Source of the DNA: Solirubrobacterales bacterium
GTDB lineage: Bacteria; Actinomycetota; Thermoleophilia; Solirubrobacterales; Solirubrobacteraceae
Assembly: GCA_003244205.1 (NCBI GenBank)
Contig: QHBW01000098.1
Location: 19,569 to 83,568, forward strand
DNA: 64,000 nt
Reading direction: 5' to 3'
A program made the position numbers and the translations under genes. The notes below the pieces were generated by a model, which saw only the letters and a list, made by a program, of their open reading frames with translations, was not told where the DNA came from and ran no database searches. Every line of letters starts with the position of its first letter. Position 1 is the stretch's first letter. This document shows positions 33,904-42,275 of the stretch, piece after piece.

Positions 33904-34899
33904 TCAGTAGCGAAACGCCCGCTCGGCGCGGTGGCGCTCGAGCGCGTGGCCTGCGAGGCGCTCGAGCAGCTCGGCGTAGGTCATCCCCGACGCCAGGAAG
34001 AGCCGCGGGAAGACGCTCGTCTCGGTGAACCCAGGCATCGTGTTGAGCTCGTTGACAAGCACCGTGTCGCCCTCGACGAAGAAGTCGATGCGCGCCAGCC
34101 CGCTGCAGCCAAAGCGCACGAACGTCTGGACCGCGAGTTCGCGTACCGTCTCGCGCGCGCGAGACGAGATCCGCGCGGGCACGACCAGGTCCATACCACC
34201 CGGGGTGTACTTCGCCTTGTAGTCGTACCAGTCGTCGGGAGCGTCCCCGACGAGCACGATCTCGCCAGGCTCCGACGCGAGCGCCTCGGCGTGGCCGATG
34301 ACCGCGCACTCGACCTCGAGCCCGCTCGACATCGCCTCCACGATCACGCGCGGGTCGTGGGCGAATGCAGCCTCCAGCGCGGCGGCCAGCTCAGCGGCCC
34401 CGGACACGCGCGCGATCCCCACAGAGGAGCCCAGGCGCGCGGGCTTGACGAACACGGGCAGTCCGAGCTCGGCGAGCTCGTCTGCGAGCTCGGCGGGCGC
34501 CGCACGCCAGCGCTTTAGCAGCGCCGGCGCGTAGCGCACCTGCGGCAGGCCGGCGCGCTCCATCAGCTCCTTGAAGACGAGCTTGTCGAGGCAGACCGCC
34601 GATGCGAGCACGCCGGTGCCGACGTAGGGGACGTCGAGACACTCGAGCAGGCCCTGTACAGTCCCGTCCTCACCGTAGGGGCCATGAAGGATCGGGAAGG
34701 CCACCTCGACGCCGAGCAGGCCCCGCCCGAGCCGCACCGCGACCTCCTCACCGGCGTGGCGCCAGACCCCAGCGGCGTCGATCAGCACGTCCACGACGTC
34801 GTGCCCGGCATCACGCAGGGCGGCTGAGACCGAGCGCCCCGAGGCGAGCGACACCTCGTGCTCGGAGGAGCGACCGCCGGAGAGCACCGCTGCCCTCAC
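33904..34899 (-). CDS. ddl: D-alanine--D-alanine ligase
   Basis: The 331-residue ATP-grasp ligase makes the D-Ala-D-Ala dipeptide of peptidoglycan precursors. Visible motifs are LSGGRSSEHEVSLASG at the N-terminus, FPILHGPYGEDGTVQGLLE, VFVKPARLGSSVGIARV, a basic and Tyr-containing loop DWYDYKAKYTPGG, and RIDFFVEGDTVLVNELNTMPG with the Mg-binding Glu and Asn. The Tyr of YTPGG is consistent with the D-Ala-D-Ala rather than D-Ala-D-Lac type. It is the last gene of the growth/division kinase operon. Its GTG overlaps the stop of the PASTA kinase (GTGA), an unusual location for ddl. Confidence 0.92.
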   Translation of the reverse strand: MRAAVLSGGRSSEHEVSLASGRSVSAALRDAGHDVVDVLIDAAGVWRHAGEEVAVRLGRGLLGVEVAFPILHGPYGEDGTVQGLLECLDVPYVGTGVLASAVCLDKLVFKELMERAGLPQVRYAPALLKRWRAAPAELADELAELGLPVFVKPARLGSSVGIARVSGAAELAAALEAAFAHDPRVIVEAMSSGLEVECAVIGHAEALASEPGEIVLVGDAPDDWYDYKAKYTPGGMDLVVPARISSRARETVRELAVQTFVRFGCSGLARIDFFVEGDTVLVNELNTMPGFTETSVFPRLFLASGMTYAELLERLAGHALERHRAERAFRY

Positions 34900-36809
34900 G
34901 TCGTCGTCGACGTCGTGGTCGTGCTAGTCGGCGGCGTCGTGGACTTACCCACGACGATGCTCACCCGGCTGCCCTTCGGCCGCGATCCAGTGCTCTGGTG
35001 CAGCACGATCCCGTCTTGGGCGGCGCTTGTGACAGGCGCTTGTGAGGCCACCGGCACGAAGCCCGCCGCAGTCAGCGCCGCCTCGGCCTTGGCCTGCGTC
35101 ATGCCGGTGACGGTCGGGATGGTCACGAGCTGAGGCGCCTGGGCCACGGTGATCGTCACCGAGCTGCCGTGAGGAACGCTCGAGCCGGCGGTCGGTGACT
35201 GGTCGATCACCGTCCCAGCGACCTGCGAGGAGGTCTGCTTGACAATCGAAGGGGTGAGCCCGGCGTCGTCGAGTCTCGTTACGGCGACGTCCTGGGTGAC
35301 GTTGACAACGTTGGGGACGGTGACGGCAGGCTGGCCGGTTGACACCTCGAGGGTGACGGGCGTACCTGGGGCCACCTGGCTGTTCGCCGCGGGCGTGGTG
35401 CCAATCGCGTTGCCGGCGGGAATGCTCGCTGAGGACGTCGTGCTGACGGTGACGATGAAGCCGGCTTGGCGCAGACGCTTGAGCGCGACACCCTTGCTCA
35501 GCGCGGCCACGTCCGGGATCGTCACGGTCCCGGGACCATTGGAGACCGTCAGCGAGACCGTTGAGCCCCTGTCGACCTTGACTCCCGGCGAGGGGTCCTC
35601 GCGCAGGACGGTGTCAACTGGCGCGATGTTCTGCACCCGCGTGACTGCCACCTTGAAGCCGGCGTTCTGGAGCACTGCGCTCGCGGTCGTCAGCGTCTGC
35701 GGCGGGTTGACGACGTTGGGGACCGCAACCTGGGTCGGACGCGTCAGCTCGTAGACGCCGAAGGCAATCGCGCCGAGCAGCAGCAGGGCCAGCAGGGCGA
35801 GCAGCCACGGCCGCCAGCGCCGCCAGCGGCTGACGGGCGCAGCGGTCTCCAGCGCCTCTTCCCGGGCCGGGGGATAGGCGAGCGGGATTGGCGCCACAAG
35901 CGGCAACGCCGCTGCGGGCGGGCCCTCGGAGACGGCCGCCCACGACGCCGTCGCCTCGCCGGCGGCGATCGCCTCGAGACCCTCGCGCACGGTCTGCAGA
36001 GCGACGATGAACTCGTCGGCGTCGGCAAAGCGCTGTGCCGGATCCTTCTCCAGCGCGCGCAGCACGACCGCGTCGAGGGCGCTGCTGACTACTGGATTGA
36101 TGTGGCTCGGCGGAATCGGCACCTCGGTCACCTGCTTGAGCGCGACCGTGACGGCGGTGTCGCCTTCGAAGGGGACCCTTCCAGTCAGCAGCTCGTAGAG
36201 CACAACACCGATCGCATAGACGTCAGAGGCAGCCGAGACCGCGTGTCCCTGAGCCTGCTCGGGTGAGAGGTATTGCGCGGTGCCCATGATCGACCCGGTC
36301 TCGGTCATGTCCGAGGCGCCGGCCCGCGCGATCCCGAAGTCGGTCACCTTCGCGCGATCCTCGGAGGGGTCGATGATCACGTTGTGGGGCTTGAGGTCAC
36401 GGTGAATGACGCCCCGGCGGTGCGCGTGGCGCGTTGCCTTGAGGATCTGGATCGTGATGTCGATCGCGCGCGCGGGGTCCAGCGCACCCTCTGCCTGGAC
36501 GAGCTGCTTGAGCGAAGTGCCCTCGAGGAACTCCATCGCGATGTAGTACGTCCCCTCCCATTCTCCGCGGTCGTACACCGAGACGACATTGGGGTGCTGC
36601 AGGCCAGCCGCGTGAGAGGCCTCGCGTCGAAAGCGCTCCACGAACTCGGCGTCGCGCGCGAAACGGCGGTAGAGAAGCTTGAGCGCCACCTTTCTGCCCA
36701 ACTGCTCGTCGTGGGCGGCCCACACGTCGGCCATGCCCCCCGAGCCGACGCGCTCGATCAGGCGATAGCGCCCGTCGATGACCACATCCGGGGCGACCTC
36801 GGGGCTCAC
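34896..36809 (-). CDS. PASTA-domain Ser/Thr protein kinase (PknB-like)
   Basis: The 637-residue protein has an N-terminal kinase domain (residues about 12-270) with VGSGGMADVW, VALKLL, HRDLKPHN, DFGIAR and SPEQAQG. A juxtamembrane linker and a single membrane helix (WRPWLLALLALLLLGAIAF, quoted in part) follow. Four consecutive PASTA repeats of about 66 residues come next, the first beginning VAVPNVVN. The C-terminus ends in a Thr/Ser run. PASTA domains bind muropeptides or lipid II, and the kinase controls cell-wall synthesis and division. GTG 36809 overlaps the PBP stop and its own stop overlaps ddl, giving full translational coupling. Confidence 0.95.
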   Translation of the reverse strand: MSPEVAPDVVIDGRYRLIERVGSGGMADVWAAHDEQLGRKVALKLLYRRFARDAEFVERFRREASHAAGLQHPNVVSVYDRGEWEGTYYIAMEFLEGTSLKQLVQAEGALDPARAIDITIQILKATRHAHRRGVIHRDLKPHNVIIDPSEDRAKVTDFGIARAGASDMTETGSIMGTAQYLSPEQAQGHAVSAASDVYAIGVVLYELLTGRVPFEGDTAVTVALKQVTEVPIPPSHINPVVSSALDAVVLRALEKDPAQRFADADEFIVALQTVREGLEAIAAGEATASWAAVSEGPPAAALPLVAPIPLAYPPAREEALETAAPVSRWRRWRPWLLALLALLLLGAIAFGVYELTRPTQVAVPNVVNPPQTLTTASAVLQNAGFKVAVTRVQNIAPVDTVLREDPSPGVKVDRGSTVSLTVSNGPGTVTIPDVAALSKGVALKRLRQAGFIVTVSTTSSASIPAGNAIGTTPAANSQVAPGTPVTLEVSTGQPAVTVPNVVNVTQDVAVTRLDDAGLTPSIVKQTSSQVAGTVIDQSPTAGSSVPHGSSVTITVAQAPQLVTIPTVTGMTQAKAEAALTAAGFVPVASQAPVTSAAQDGIVLHQSTGSRPKGSRVSIVVGKSTTPPTSTTTTSTTT

Positions 36810-38314
36810 GGCGTGCTCGTGCCCGTCGTCGAGGTGCTCGAACCACCGCCGCTGGCGCTCGAGCCGCTGCCTGCGCCGGCCCCCTGGTTGAGTAGCGAGG
36901 AGAGCACGTCGCGCACGATCGGGCCGGCCACCGGACCGCCGAAGGATCCGCTCGGCTGACTTTCGAGCGTGACGGCGATCGCCACCGTGGGGCGGCTGAT
37001 CGGCGCCAGCGCGATGAACCAGACCTGGTTGCGTCCGCTCCCCACGTCCGCTGTGCCGGTCTTGCCGGCGATCGAGAGGCCAGGGATGGCGACCGGAGTG
37101 CCGGTGCCCTCCTCGACGACCTTCGTCATCATCTGCGTGAGTGCCCCGGCGGCGCTCTGGCTCATCACAGTCGACTGCAGCTCAGGCTTCACCTGACTGA
37201 CTATGCGCCCGTCCTTGTCGATGACGCGGTCGGTGATGTGAGGGCGCATCAGCTTGCCGCCGTTTGCGACCGCGGCGGCGACCATCGCCATCTGCAGCGG
37301 CGTTACCGCGAGCTTGTCCTGGCCGATGCCCATGCGCCCGAGATCGACGAAGCTCGAGGTGGGAGGGAGCAGACGGCCGCGCAGGCGCTCACCGCTCGAG
37401 GCGATCTCGGAGATGGGCAGGTCGATCGGCGGCTGTGAGTAGAAGCCAAAGCGACGCATGTAGCGCTCCATCGTCTGGCGGCCGAGCTGGACCGCCACGT
37501 TTGCCCAGGCGGTGTTGACGGAGTAGGTCAGCGCCGTCGTGAGGTCGACCGGACCCCAGCTCTGGTTGGCGTCATTGGAGAGCGGCGTGCCGGAGAACGT
37601 CTGCGGGGAGTTACCGTTGACGGTCGAGTTCGGGGTGAAGCGACCGCTGTCGAGCGCCGCCGCGGCAGTCACCACCTTGAACGTCGATCCGGGTGGGTAG
37701 CCCGCCTGCGTGGCCCGGTCGAGCAGCGGCGCTGCGCCAGCCTCCTGGTTGAGTTGGGTGAAGCGCTGGGGGCTCAGCCCGTTGGGGTCATAACCGGGCG
37801 ACGCCGCGAAGACGAGCACCTTCCCCGTCGATGGATCGAGGGCCACGACGGCACCGCGACTCGAGCCCAGATCATTGAGCGCGATCTGCTGCGCCGCGGG
37901 ATCGAGCGAGGTGACCACGTCGTTGCCGGTTCGCTGACGACCCTGAAGCTGGTCGAGGATCGTCGATACCGACTGCGACTGCCCGGTGAGCGCGTCGTTC
38001 TGGGACTGCTCCAGTCCGGCCTGGCCGATCGTCAAATAGGAGTAGCCGAGCGGGTGGGAGAAGAGCCCGCCCTTGGGGTAGCTGCGGACATAGAGTCCGT
38101 TTGGGCCCTTGTGTGAGATGGCCAGCACCGTGCGGCCGTCGGCGGCGTAGATCGTCCCGCGCGGGATCATCGCCTGCTCCAGCAGCGCGCGCCGGTTGAG
38201 CGGGTTGTCGCGCAGCCCCTTGGCTCCGATCACCGAGTTCCACGTGGTACCCGCGACAAGCACCGCGAACAGCAAGGCAAGGAAAAGGAAGACACGGCGG
38301 ATGGGGTCGCTCAT
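36806..38314 (-). CDS. pbpA: Class B penicillin-binding protein (PbpA-like transpeptidase)
   Basis: The 502-residue protein has one N-terminal membrane helix (residues about 7-26) and then a small dimerisation-type region. The transpeptidase domain has the three catalytic motifs: STFK with Ser210, SVN in TYSVNTAW, and KTGT in IAGKTGTADV. A low-complexity Gly/Ser/Thr tail closes it. It cross-links peptidoglycan stems outside the membrane and is the partner of the SEDS protein encoded just upstream. ATG 38314 overlaps the stop of that gene (ATGA), and its stop overlaps the PASTA kinase start. The locus order equals that of mycobacterial rodA-pbpA-pknB. Confidence 0.95.
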   Translation of the reverse strand: MSDPIRRVFLFLALLFAVLVAGTTWNSVIGAKGLRDNPLNRRALLEQAMIPRGTIYAADGRTVLAISHKGPNGLYVRSYPKGGLFSHPLGYSYLTIGQAGLEQSQNDALTGQSQSVSTILDQLQGRQRTGNDVVTSLDPAAQQIALNDLGSSRGAVVALDPSTGKVLVFAASPGYDPNGLSPQRFTQLNQEAGAAPLLDRATQAGYPPGSTFKVVTAAAALDSGRFTPNSTVNGNSPQTFSGTPLSNDANQSWGPVDLTTALTYSVNTAWANVAVQLGRQTMERYMRRFGFYSQPPIDLPISEIASSGERLRGRLLPPTSSFVDLGRMGIGQDKLAVTPLQMAMVAAAVANGGKLMRPHITDRVIDKDGRIVSQVKPELQSTVMSQSAAGALTQMMTKVVEEGTGTPVAIPGLSIAGKTGTADVGSGRNQVWFIALAPISRPTVAIAVTLESQPSGSFGGPVAGPIVRDVLSSLLNQGAGAGSGSSASGGGSSTSTTGTSTP

Positions 38315-39603
38315 GCCGGCCTTCTTGCACGGTCTGAGATCAACAGCAGCAGTGCCAGCAAGACGAAGTTGGCGACGATCGACGAGCCGCCATAGGAGAT
38401 GAAGGGCAACGTCACGCCCGTGAGCGGGATCACCTTGGTGACACCACCCACGATCACGAACACCTGCAGCCCGACGACCGTGGTGAGCCCGGCCGCCAGC
38501 AGCGTGCCGAACGAGTCGCGCGCCAGCATCGCGATCTTGAAGCCGCGCTCGAGGATCAGCAGGTAGATGACGAGCACGGCGGTGGCGCCAGCGAGGCCGA
38601 GCTCGTTGGCGATCACGGCGTAGATCAGGTCGGTGTGGGCGGCCGGGATGATCGTCCCGCCCCCCGGGAGCTTGAGCAGCGCCTGGCCGAAGCCAGTGCC
38701 GAAGAGGCCGCCGTCGGCCTGCGCGAAGAGCGACTGGCTGATCTGGTAGCTGCCGCCGAGGCGGTTGTAGAGCGCGGGCTCGAAGGGATGCAGCCAGGCG
38801 TCGACGCGATCGCGGATGTGGGCGATGTTGCTACCCACGACCCAGGCGCCGCCGCCAAACAGGGCGACGCCGGCGACGACGAACGACGCGCGGTTGGTCG
38901 CGATGTACAGCAGCGTGACGAGCGCGCCGAAGAACATCACCGACGTGCCGATGTCGTGCGTCACGAACAGCATCACCATCGCGAGCCCCCAGACCGCCAG
39001 CAGCGGGCCGAAGTGGCGCAGCGGTGGGAGCGTCAGCCCGAGCACCCGCCGCGCGCCGAGTACGAGCACCTGACGCGTATCGCGCAGGTAGGCGGCGAGG
39101 AAGATGACGATGCCGAGCTTGGAGAACTCGGCGGGCTGGAATGAGATCCCACCGACGTGAACCGCGATGAAGGCACCGTTGTCGCTGCTGCCGACGACTC
39201 GCGGGAGCAGCAGCAGACCAATCGCGATCACCGCGATCGTGTAGCGGTAGCGCTCGAGCTTGCGGTAGTCGCGCAGGAGCACGATCGTCGCCGCAAAGCA
39301 GCCCAGCCCGAGCACGAACCACTGTGCCTGCTCGCGCGCCAGGTTGTCGTCGATCCGGTAGATCATCACCAGCCCGAAGCACGCCAGCAGCGCGACGAGC
39401 GGAAACAGGTACGGATCGGCGTGCGGCAGCGTCATCCGCACCACCAGGTGAACTGCCACGCACAGCCCGAGGAAGATCGCGCCGTAGGTGAGTGAGAGGT
39501 TCGAGTGCGAGGACTGCCGCTGGATGAAGACGGCGGTGAAGCCGGCCGTTACGAGCAGCGAGGCCGGAATCAGTCCCAGCAGCTCGCGGTTGCGCGCGCT
39601 CAC
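38311..39603 (-). CDS. SEDS peptidoglycan glycosyltransferase (FtsW/RodA family)
   Basis: The 430-residue polytopic protein has about ten membrane helices. Conserved SEDS segments are GISFQPAEFSKLGIVIFLA, THDIGTSVMFF, YQISQSLFAQADGGLFGTGFG (quoted in part as YQISQSL and GGLFGTGFG), AAHTDLIYAVIANELG and LTGVTLPFISYGGSSIVANF. These proteins polymerise glycan strands from lipid II together with a class B PBP. By context it corresponds to mycobacterial RodA, although FtsW is closely related. GTG 39603 overlaps the phosphatase stop. The frame is open upstream but overlaps the phosphatase gene, so the shorter start is chosen. Confidence 0.92.
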   Translation of the reverse strand: MSARNRELLGLIPASLLVTAGFTAVFIQRQSSHSNLSLTYGAIFLGLCVAVHLVVRMTLPHADPYLFPLVALLACFGLVMIYRIDDNLAREQAQWFVLGLGCFAATIVLLRDYRKLERYRYTIAVIAIGLLLLPRVVGSSDNGAFIAVHVGGISFQPAEFSKLGIVIFLAAYLRDTRQVLVLGARRVLGLTLPPLRHFGPLLAVWGLAMVMLFVTHDIGTSVMFFGALVTLLYIATNRASFVVAGVALFGGGAWVVGSNIAHIRDRVDAWLHPFEPALYNRLGGSYQISQSLFAQADGGLFGTGFGQALLKLPGGGTIIPAAHTDLIYAVIANELGLAGATAVLVIYLLILERGFKIAMLARDSFGTLLAAGLTTVVGLQVFVIVGGVTKVIPLTGVTLPFISYGGSSIVANFVLLALLLLISDRARRPA

Positions 39604-40931
39604 GGAGTGAGCTTCCCGGCGTCGATGTCGCGCACGAGGCTGAAGGCGTCGCTCTGTGAGCGCAGCTTGTGGTTGAGCAGGGTGGCGCGACGGGCGGGCG
39701 CGAGCTCGTCGGCGGCGACCCCGGAGCGGAAGACCGTGCTGTAGAGGTGCACGCCGAAGGGGAGGTCGTAGGGCAGCCCGCGATCCACCGCCACGAAGCC
39801 ATCGGGCGTGGTGGAGACGAAGTACACGTCGCGCGATGCCAGCCACCCGCCCACGCCGAGCGCAACGAGCACGAGCACGACAAAGGTGGCGAAGGCGTAG
39901 CGGCGCGCGTGACGGCGGCGGCGGGGCTGGGGCGGCGGAGCTGGGGGGCGCGGCGGAATCGTCCGCCGCCCTTCGCCCTCGCCTACCTGCGCATCGGTAG
40001 CGGTCGCGTCGGGCGCCACGAGCCAGGGCGACCTGGCTTCTGCACCTGCTTCGGCTGGGGCTTGCGCTGCGGCCGCTGGCTGGCTGGCCGCGAGCGCCGC
40101 GCGCACCTCGGCCGCCGTCGGCGCGGACTCACCCACCTGGGTCACCCCCGCCTCGTCGGCTTGGGCCGCGGCGTCGGCTTCGCCCGCGGCGGGCTGCTCG
40201 CCGGTGGCGGTGTCTGCGCCGCCGCCGACGCGGAAGAGCACGACGGTGATGTTGTCGCGACCGCCGCGGCTGTTGGCTTCGCCGACCAGCCGCTCGGCGA
40301 TCTCCTTGAGCGCGCCCCCACTGCCCAACAGCGCGCCGATTTCGGCGTCCGGGATCATCGACGTGAGGCCGTCGGAGCAGAGCAGAAAGAGGTCGCCAGG
40401 GCGCGCCGGCGACGTCTGGGTCTCGATGTCGACGTTGGGCTCCGGACCGAGGGCGCGAGTGATGACCGAGCGCTGCGGGTGCTCCTCGGCCTCCTCCTCG
40501 GTGATGTCACCGCGCTCGATCCACATCCCGACCAACGAGTGGTCGCGGGTCAAGCGTTCGAGCTCGCCCTCGCGCCAGCGGTAGGCACGCGAATCGCCGA
40601 CGTGGGCGATCGCGACGCCGTCGCCGTCGAGATACGCCGCGATCAGCGTCGAGCCCATCCCGGCGCGTTGGCGATCGGCGCTCGCGAGCTCGTGAATGCG
40701 CGTGTTGGCGTCCCGCGCCACGGCAGCGAGGCGCTCCTCGGCGCTGCCCGTGCTCGGCAGCCCGCCCGCGAAGGCGTCGATCGCGATCCCCGAAGCGACC
40801 TCGCCGGCTTGGGCGCCGCCCATGCCGTCGGCGACGACGAACACCGGTGGGGAGGCGTAGAGGGCGTCCTCGTTGGAGCGGCGCTGAAGGCCCGTGTCGG
40901 TGAGCTCGGCGTAGTCGACGATCTGCAGCAT
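39600..40931 (-). CDS. PP2C-type Ser/Thr protein phosphatase (PstP-like)
   Basis: The 443-residue protein has an N-terminal PP2C domain (residues about 5-240). It shows RSNEDALY, VVADGMGGAQAGEVAS, FLLCSDGLTSMI and GGRDNITVVLF, so the metal-binding Asp residues are in place. An Ala/Glu-rich linker, one membrane helix (YAFATFVVLVLVALGVGGWL) and an external region of about 75 residues follow. This is the PstP architecture, and it reverses phosphorylation by the operon's kinases. ATG 40931 is 13 nt downstream of fhaB. Its stop overlaps the FtsW/RodA start. Confidence 0.94.
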   Translation of the reverse strand: MLQIVDYAELTDTGLQRRSNEDALYASPPVFVVADGMGGAQAGEVASGIAIDAFAGGLPSTGSAEERLAAVARDANTRIHELASADRQRAGMGSTLIAAYLDGDGVAIAHVGDSRAYRWREGELERLTRDHSLVGMWIERGDITEEEAEEHPQRSVITRALGPEPNVDIETQTSPARPGDLFLLCSDGLTSMIPDAEIGALLGSGGALKEIAERLVGEANSRGGRDNITVVLFRVGGGADTATGEQPAAGEADAAAQADEAGVTQVGESAPTAAEVRAALAASQPAAAAQAPAEAGAEARSPWLVAPDATATDAQVGEGEGRRTIPPRPPAPPPQPRRRRHARRYAFATFVVLVLVALGVGGWLASRDVYFVSTTPDGFVAVDRGLPYDLPFGVHLYSTVFRSGVAADELAPARRATLLNHKLRSQSDAFSLVRDIDAGKLTP

Positions 40932-40944
40932 CGGCTAGCTCACG

Positions 40945-41445
40945 CTACGTGACGTAGGAGAACTCGGAGTCGCCAATACGGATGCGGTCGCCCGGATGCA
41001 GTGGTTGCGGCCCCTCGACCCCTTCGCCATTGAGGTAGGTGCCGTTGGTCGATCCGAGGTCCTCGAGCACGGGCAGCGCCCCCTCCCAGACGATGCGCGC
41101 GTGGCGCTGGGAGGCAAACGGGTCCTCGAGCTGGATCTCGGCCAGCGCGCCCCTGCCCAGGACGGCGCCGCCCGCGAGCTCGAAGGTCGAGCCCGGCTGG
41201 AGCCCCGGGGCGCGATCGACGCGCAGCCGGGGATTGCCCTCGAGCTCGCGGCCCGGGCCGAGGCCCTCCGACGCGGCGTGCAATCCGGTGGCATCCGATC
41301 CCCGCTCCCAGCCTCGGTCATCGCCCTCGACGGGCTGGCCCGTGGTGCGCAGGTCCTTCAGCGCGCTGCGCGCCACCCACAGCAAGAACAGGTAGAGCAC
41401 GAGCAGAAAGCCGAACTTCAACGCGACGGAGACAGGCGAGAGCAC
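40945..41445 (-). CDS. fhaB: FHA-domain membrane protein (FhaB-like)
   Basis: The 166-residue protein has one N-terminal membrane helix (FGFLLVLYLFLLWVARSALK) and a C-terminal FHA domain. The domain shows GRG near AVLGRGALAEIQL, SQRHARI, and DLGSTNGTYLNG, the phosphothreonine-binding signature. In mycobacteria the equivalent (FhaB/FipA) links kinases to division proteins. It is the third gene of the growth/division operon, 6 nt from fhaA and 13 nt from the phosphatase gene. The start is GTG 41445. Confidence 0.9.
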   Translation of the reverse strand: MLSPVSVALKFGFLLVLYLFLLWVARSALKDLRTTGQPVEGDDRGWERGSDATGLHAASEGLGPGRELEGNPRLRVDRAPGLQPGSTFELAGGAVLGRGALAEIQLEDPFASQRHARIVWEGALPVLEDLGSTNGTYLNGEGVEGPQPLHPGDRIRIGDSEFSYVT

Positions 41446-41451
41446 GCCGGC

Positions 41452-42249
41452 TCAGCTCAGCTCGAAGCGCAGCTCGTCGGTGCCCAGGACGAGTACGTCG
41501 CCCGAGCTCAGCGGCGCCGCGCCTTCGATCCGCTGCCCGTTGACGCGCACCCCGTTGGTCGATCCGAGGTCAGCCACGACCCAGTCGCTGCCGTCGTGGC
41601 GGATCTCGGCATGGCGGCGCGAGACGTTGGCATCGCCGAGCACGATGTCGCACTCGCGGCTGCGGCCGATGACGACCCCGCCGGGACCGACGCGCATGCG
41701 CCGGCCCTCGACGATCAGCCTGGCGCTCGTCAGCAGAGGCGGCGCCGCCGGCGTGGCGGGCGAGCGGCGCAGGCGCCGTGCCGAGGAGTAGACCATCGTG
41801 TGCCCGCTGGGGCTCTCCGCCGCCGCGACGGCCGGGCTGGGCGGCGCTGCCTCTGCGACCTGGGGGGAGCCCCCGGACGGCGGGCTCACCGCGCGGGCGG
41901 CGATGCCGAACTCGCCAAGCCTGAGGCGCTCGTCGACATGGAAGGAGATCTGCGGTCGGGAGAGCAGCGAGAAGCGCTCGCGGCGGGCGTGCTCGAGCAG
42001 GTAGCCGGCGAGCTCGTGGGAGAGCGCCTCCTCATAGCCCGCGAAGCGGTCGTGGTCGCGCGCGGAGAGGTAGACGGAGTAGTCGTTGGGGACGTAGGTG
42101 CGAGACAGCGACAGCGATTTGTGCTCCTCCATCTCGCGCGCGAGCCTGCGCGCGATCTCAACCGGACGCACCTCCGAGCGGAAGGCACGGCCGAACGCCC
42201 CCTCGACGAGGCCTGCGATCTTGCTTTCCAGGCTACGGAGGACGCTCAT
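41452..42249 (-). CDS. fhaA: FHA-domain protein with DUF3662 N-terminus (FhaA-like)
   Basis: The 265-residue protein begins SVLRSLESKIAGLVEGAFGR, the conserved start of the DUF3662 domain. It continues with YVPNDYSVYLSARDHDRF and ISFHVDERLRLGEFGI. A Pro/Ala-rich linker precedes a C-terminal FHA domain with VIGRSRECDIVL, SRRHAEIRH and DLGSTNGVRVNG. It is cytoplasmic and recruits phosphorylated partners such as the MurJ regulator in mycobacteria. ATG 42249 lies 26 nt downstream of the large kinase gene. It is the standard operon member preceding fhaB. Confidence 0.93.
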   Translation of the reverse strand: MSVLRSLESKIAGLVEGAFGRAFRSEVRPVEIARRLAREMEEHKSLSLSRTYVPNDYSVYLSARDHDRFAGYEEALSHELAGYLLEHARRERFSLLSRPQISFHVDERLRLGEFGIAARAVSPPSGGSPQVAEAAPPSPAVAAAESPSGHTMVYSSARRLRRSPATPAAPPLLTSARLIVEGRRMRVGPGGVVIGRSRECDIVLGDANVSRRHAEIRHDGSDWVVADLGSTNGVRVNGQRIEGAAPLSSGDVLVLGTDELRFELS

Positions 42250-42275
42250 CTGCTACCCGCACGGCCTGACCCATG

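Noticed and set aside
38236..38251. parS-like palindrome AGTTCCACGTGGTACC
   Set aside because: It matches 11 of 16 bases but lies inside the PBP coding sequence, which is close to chance for CG-rich palindromes.
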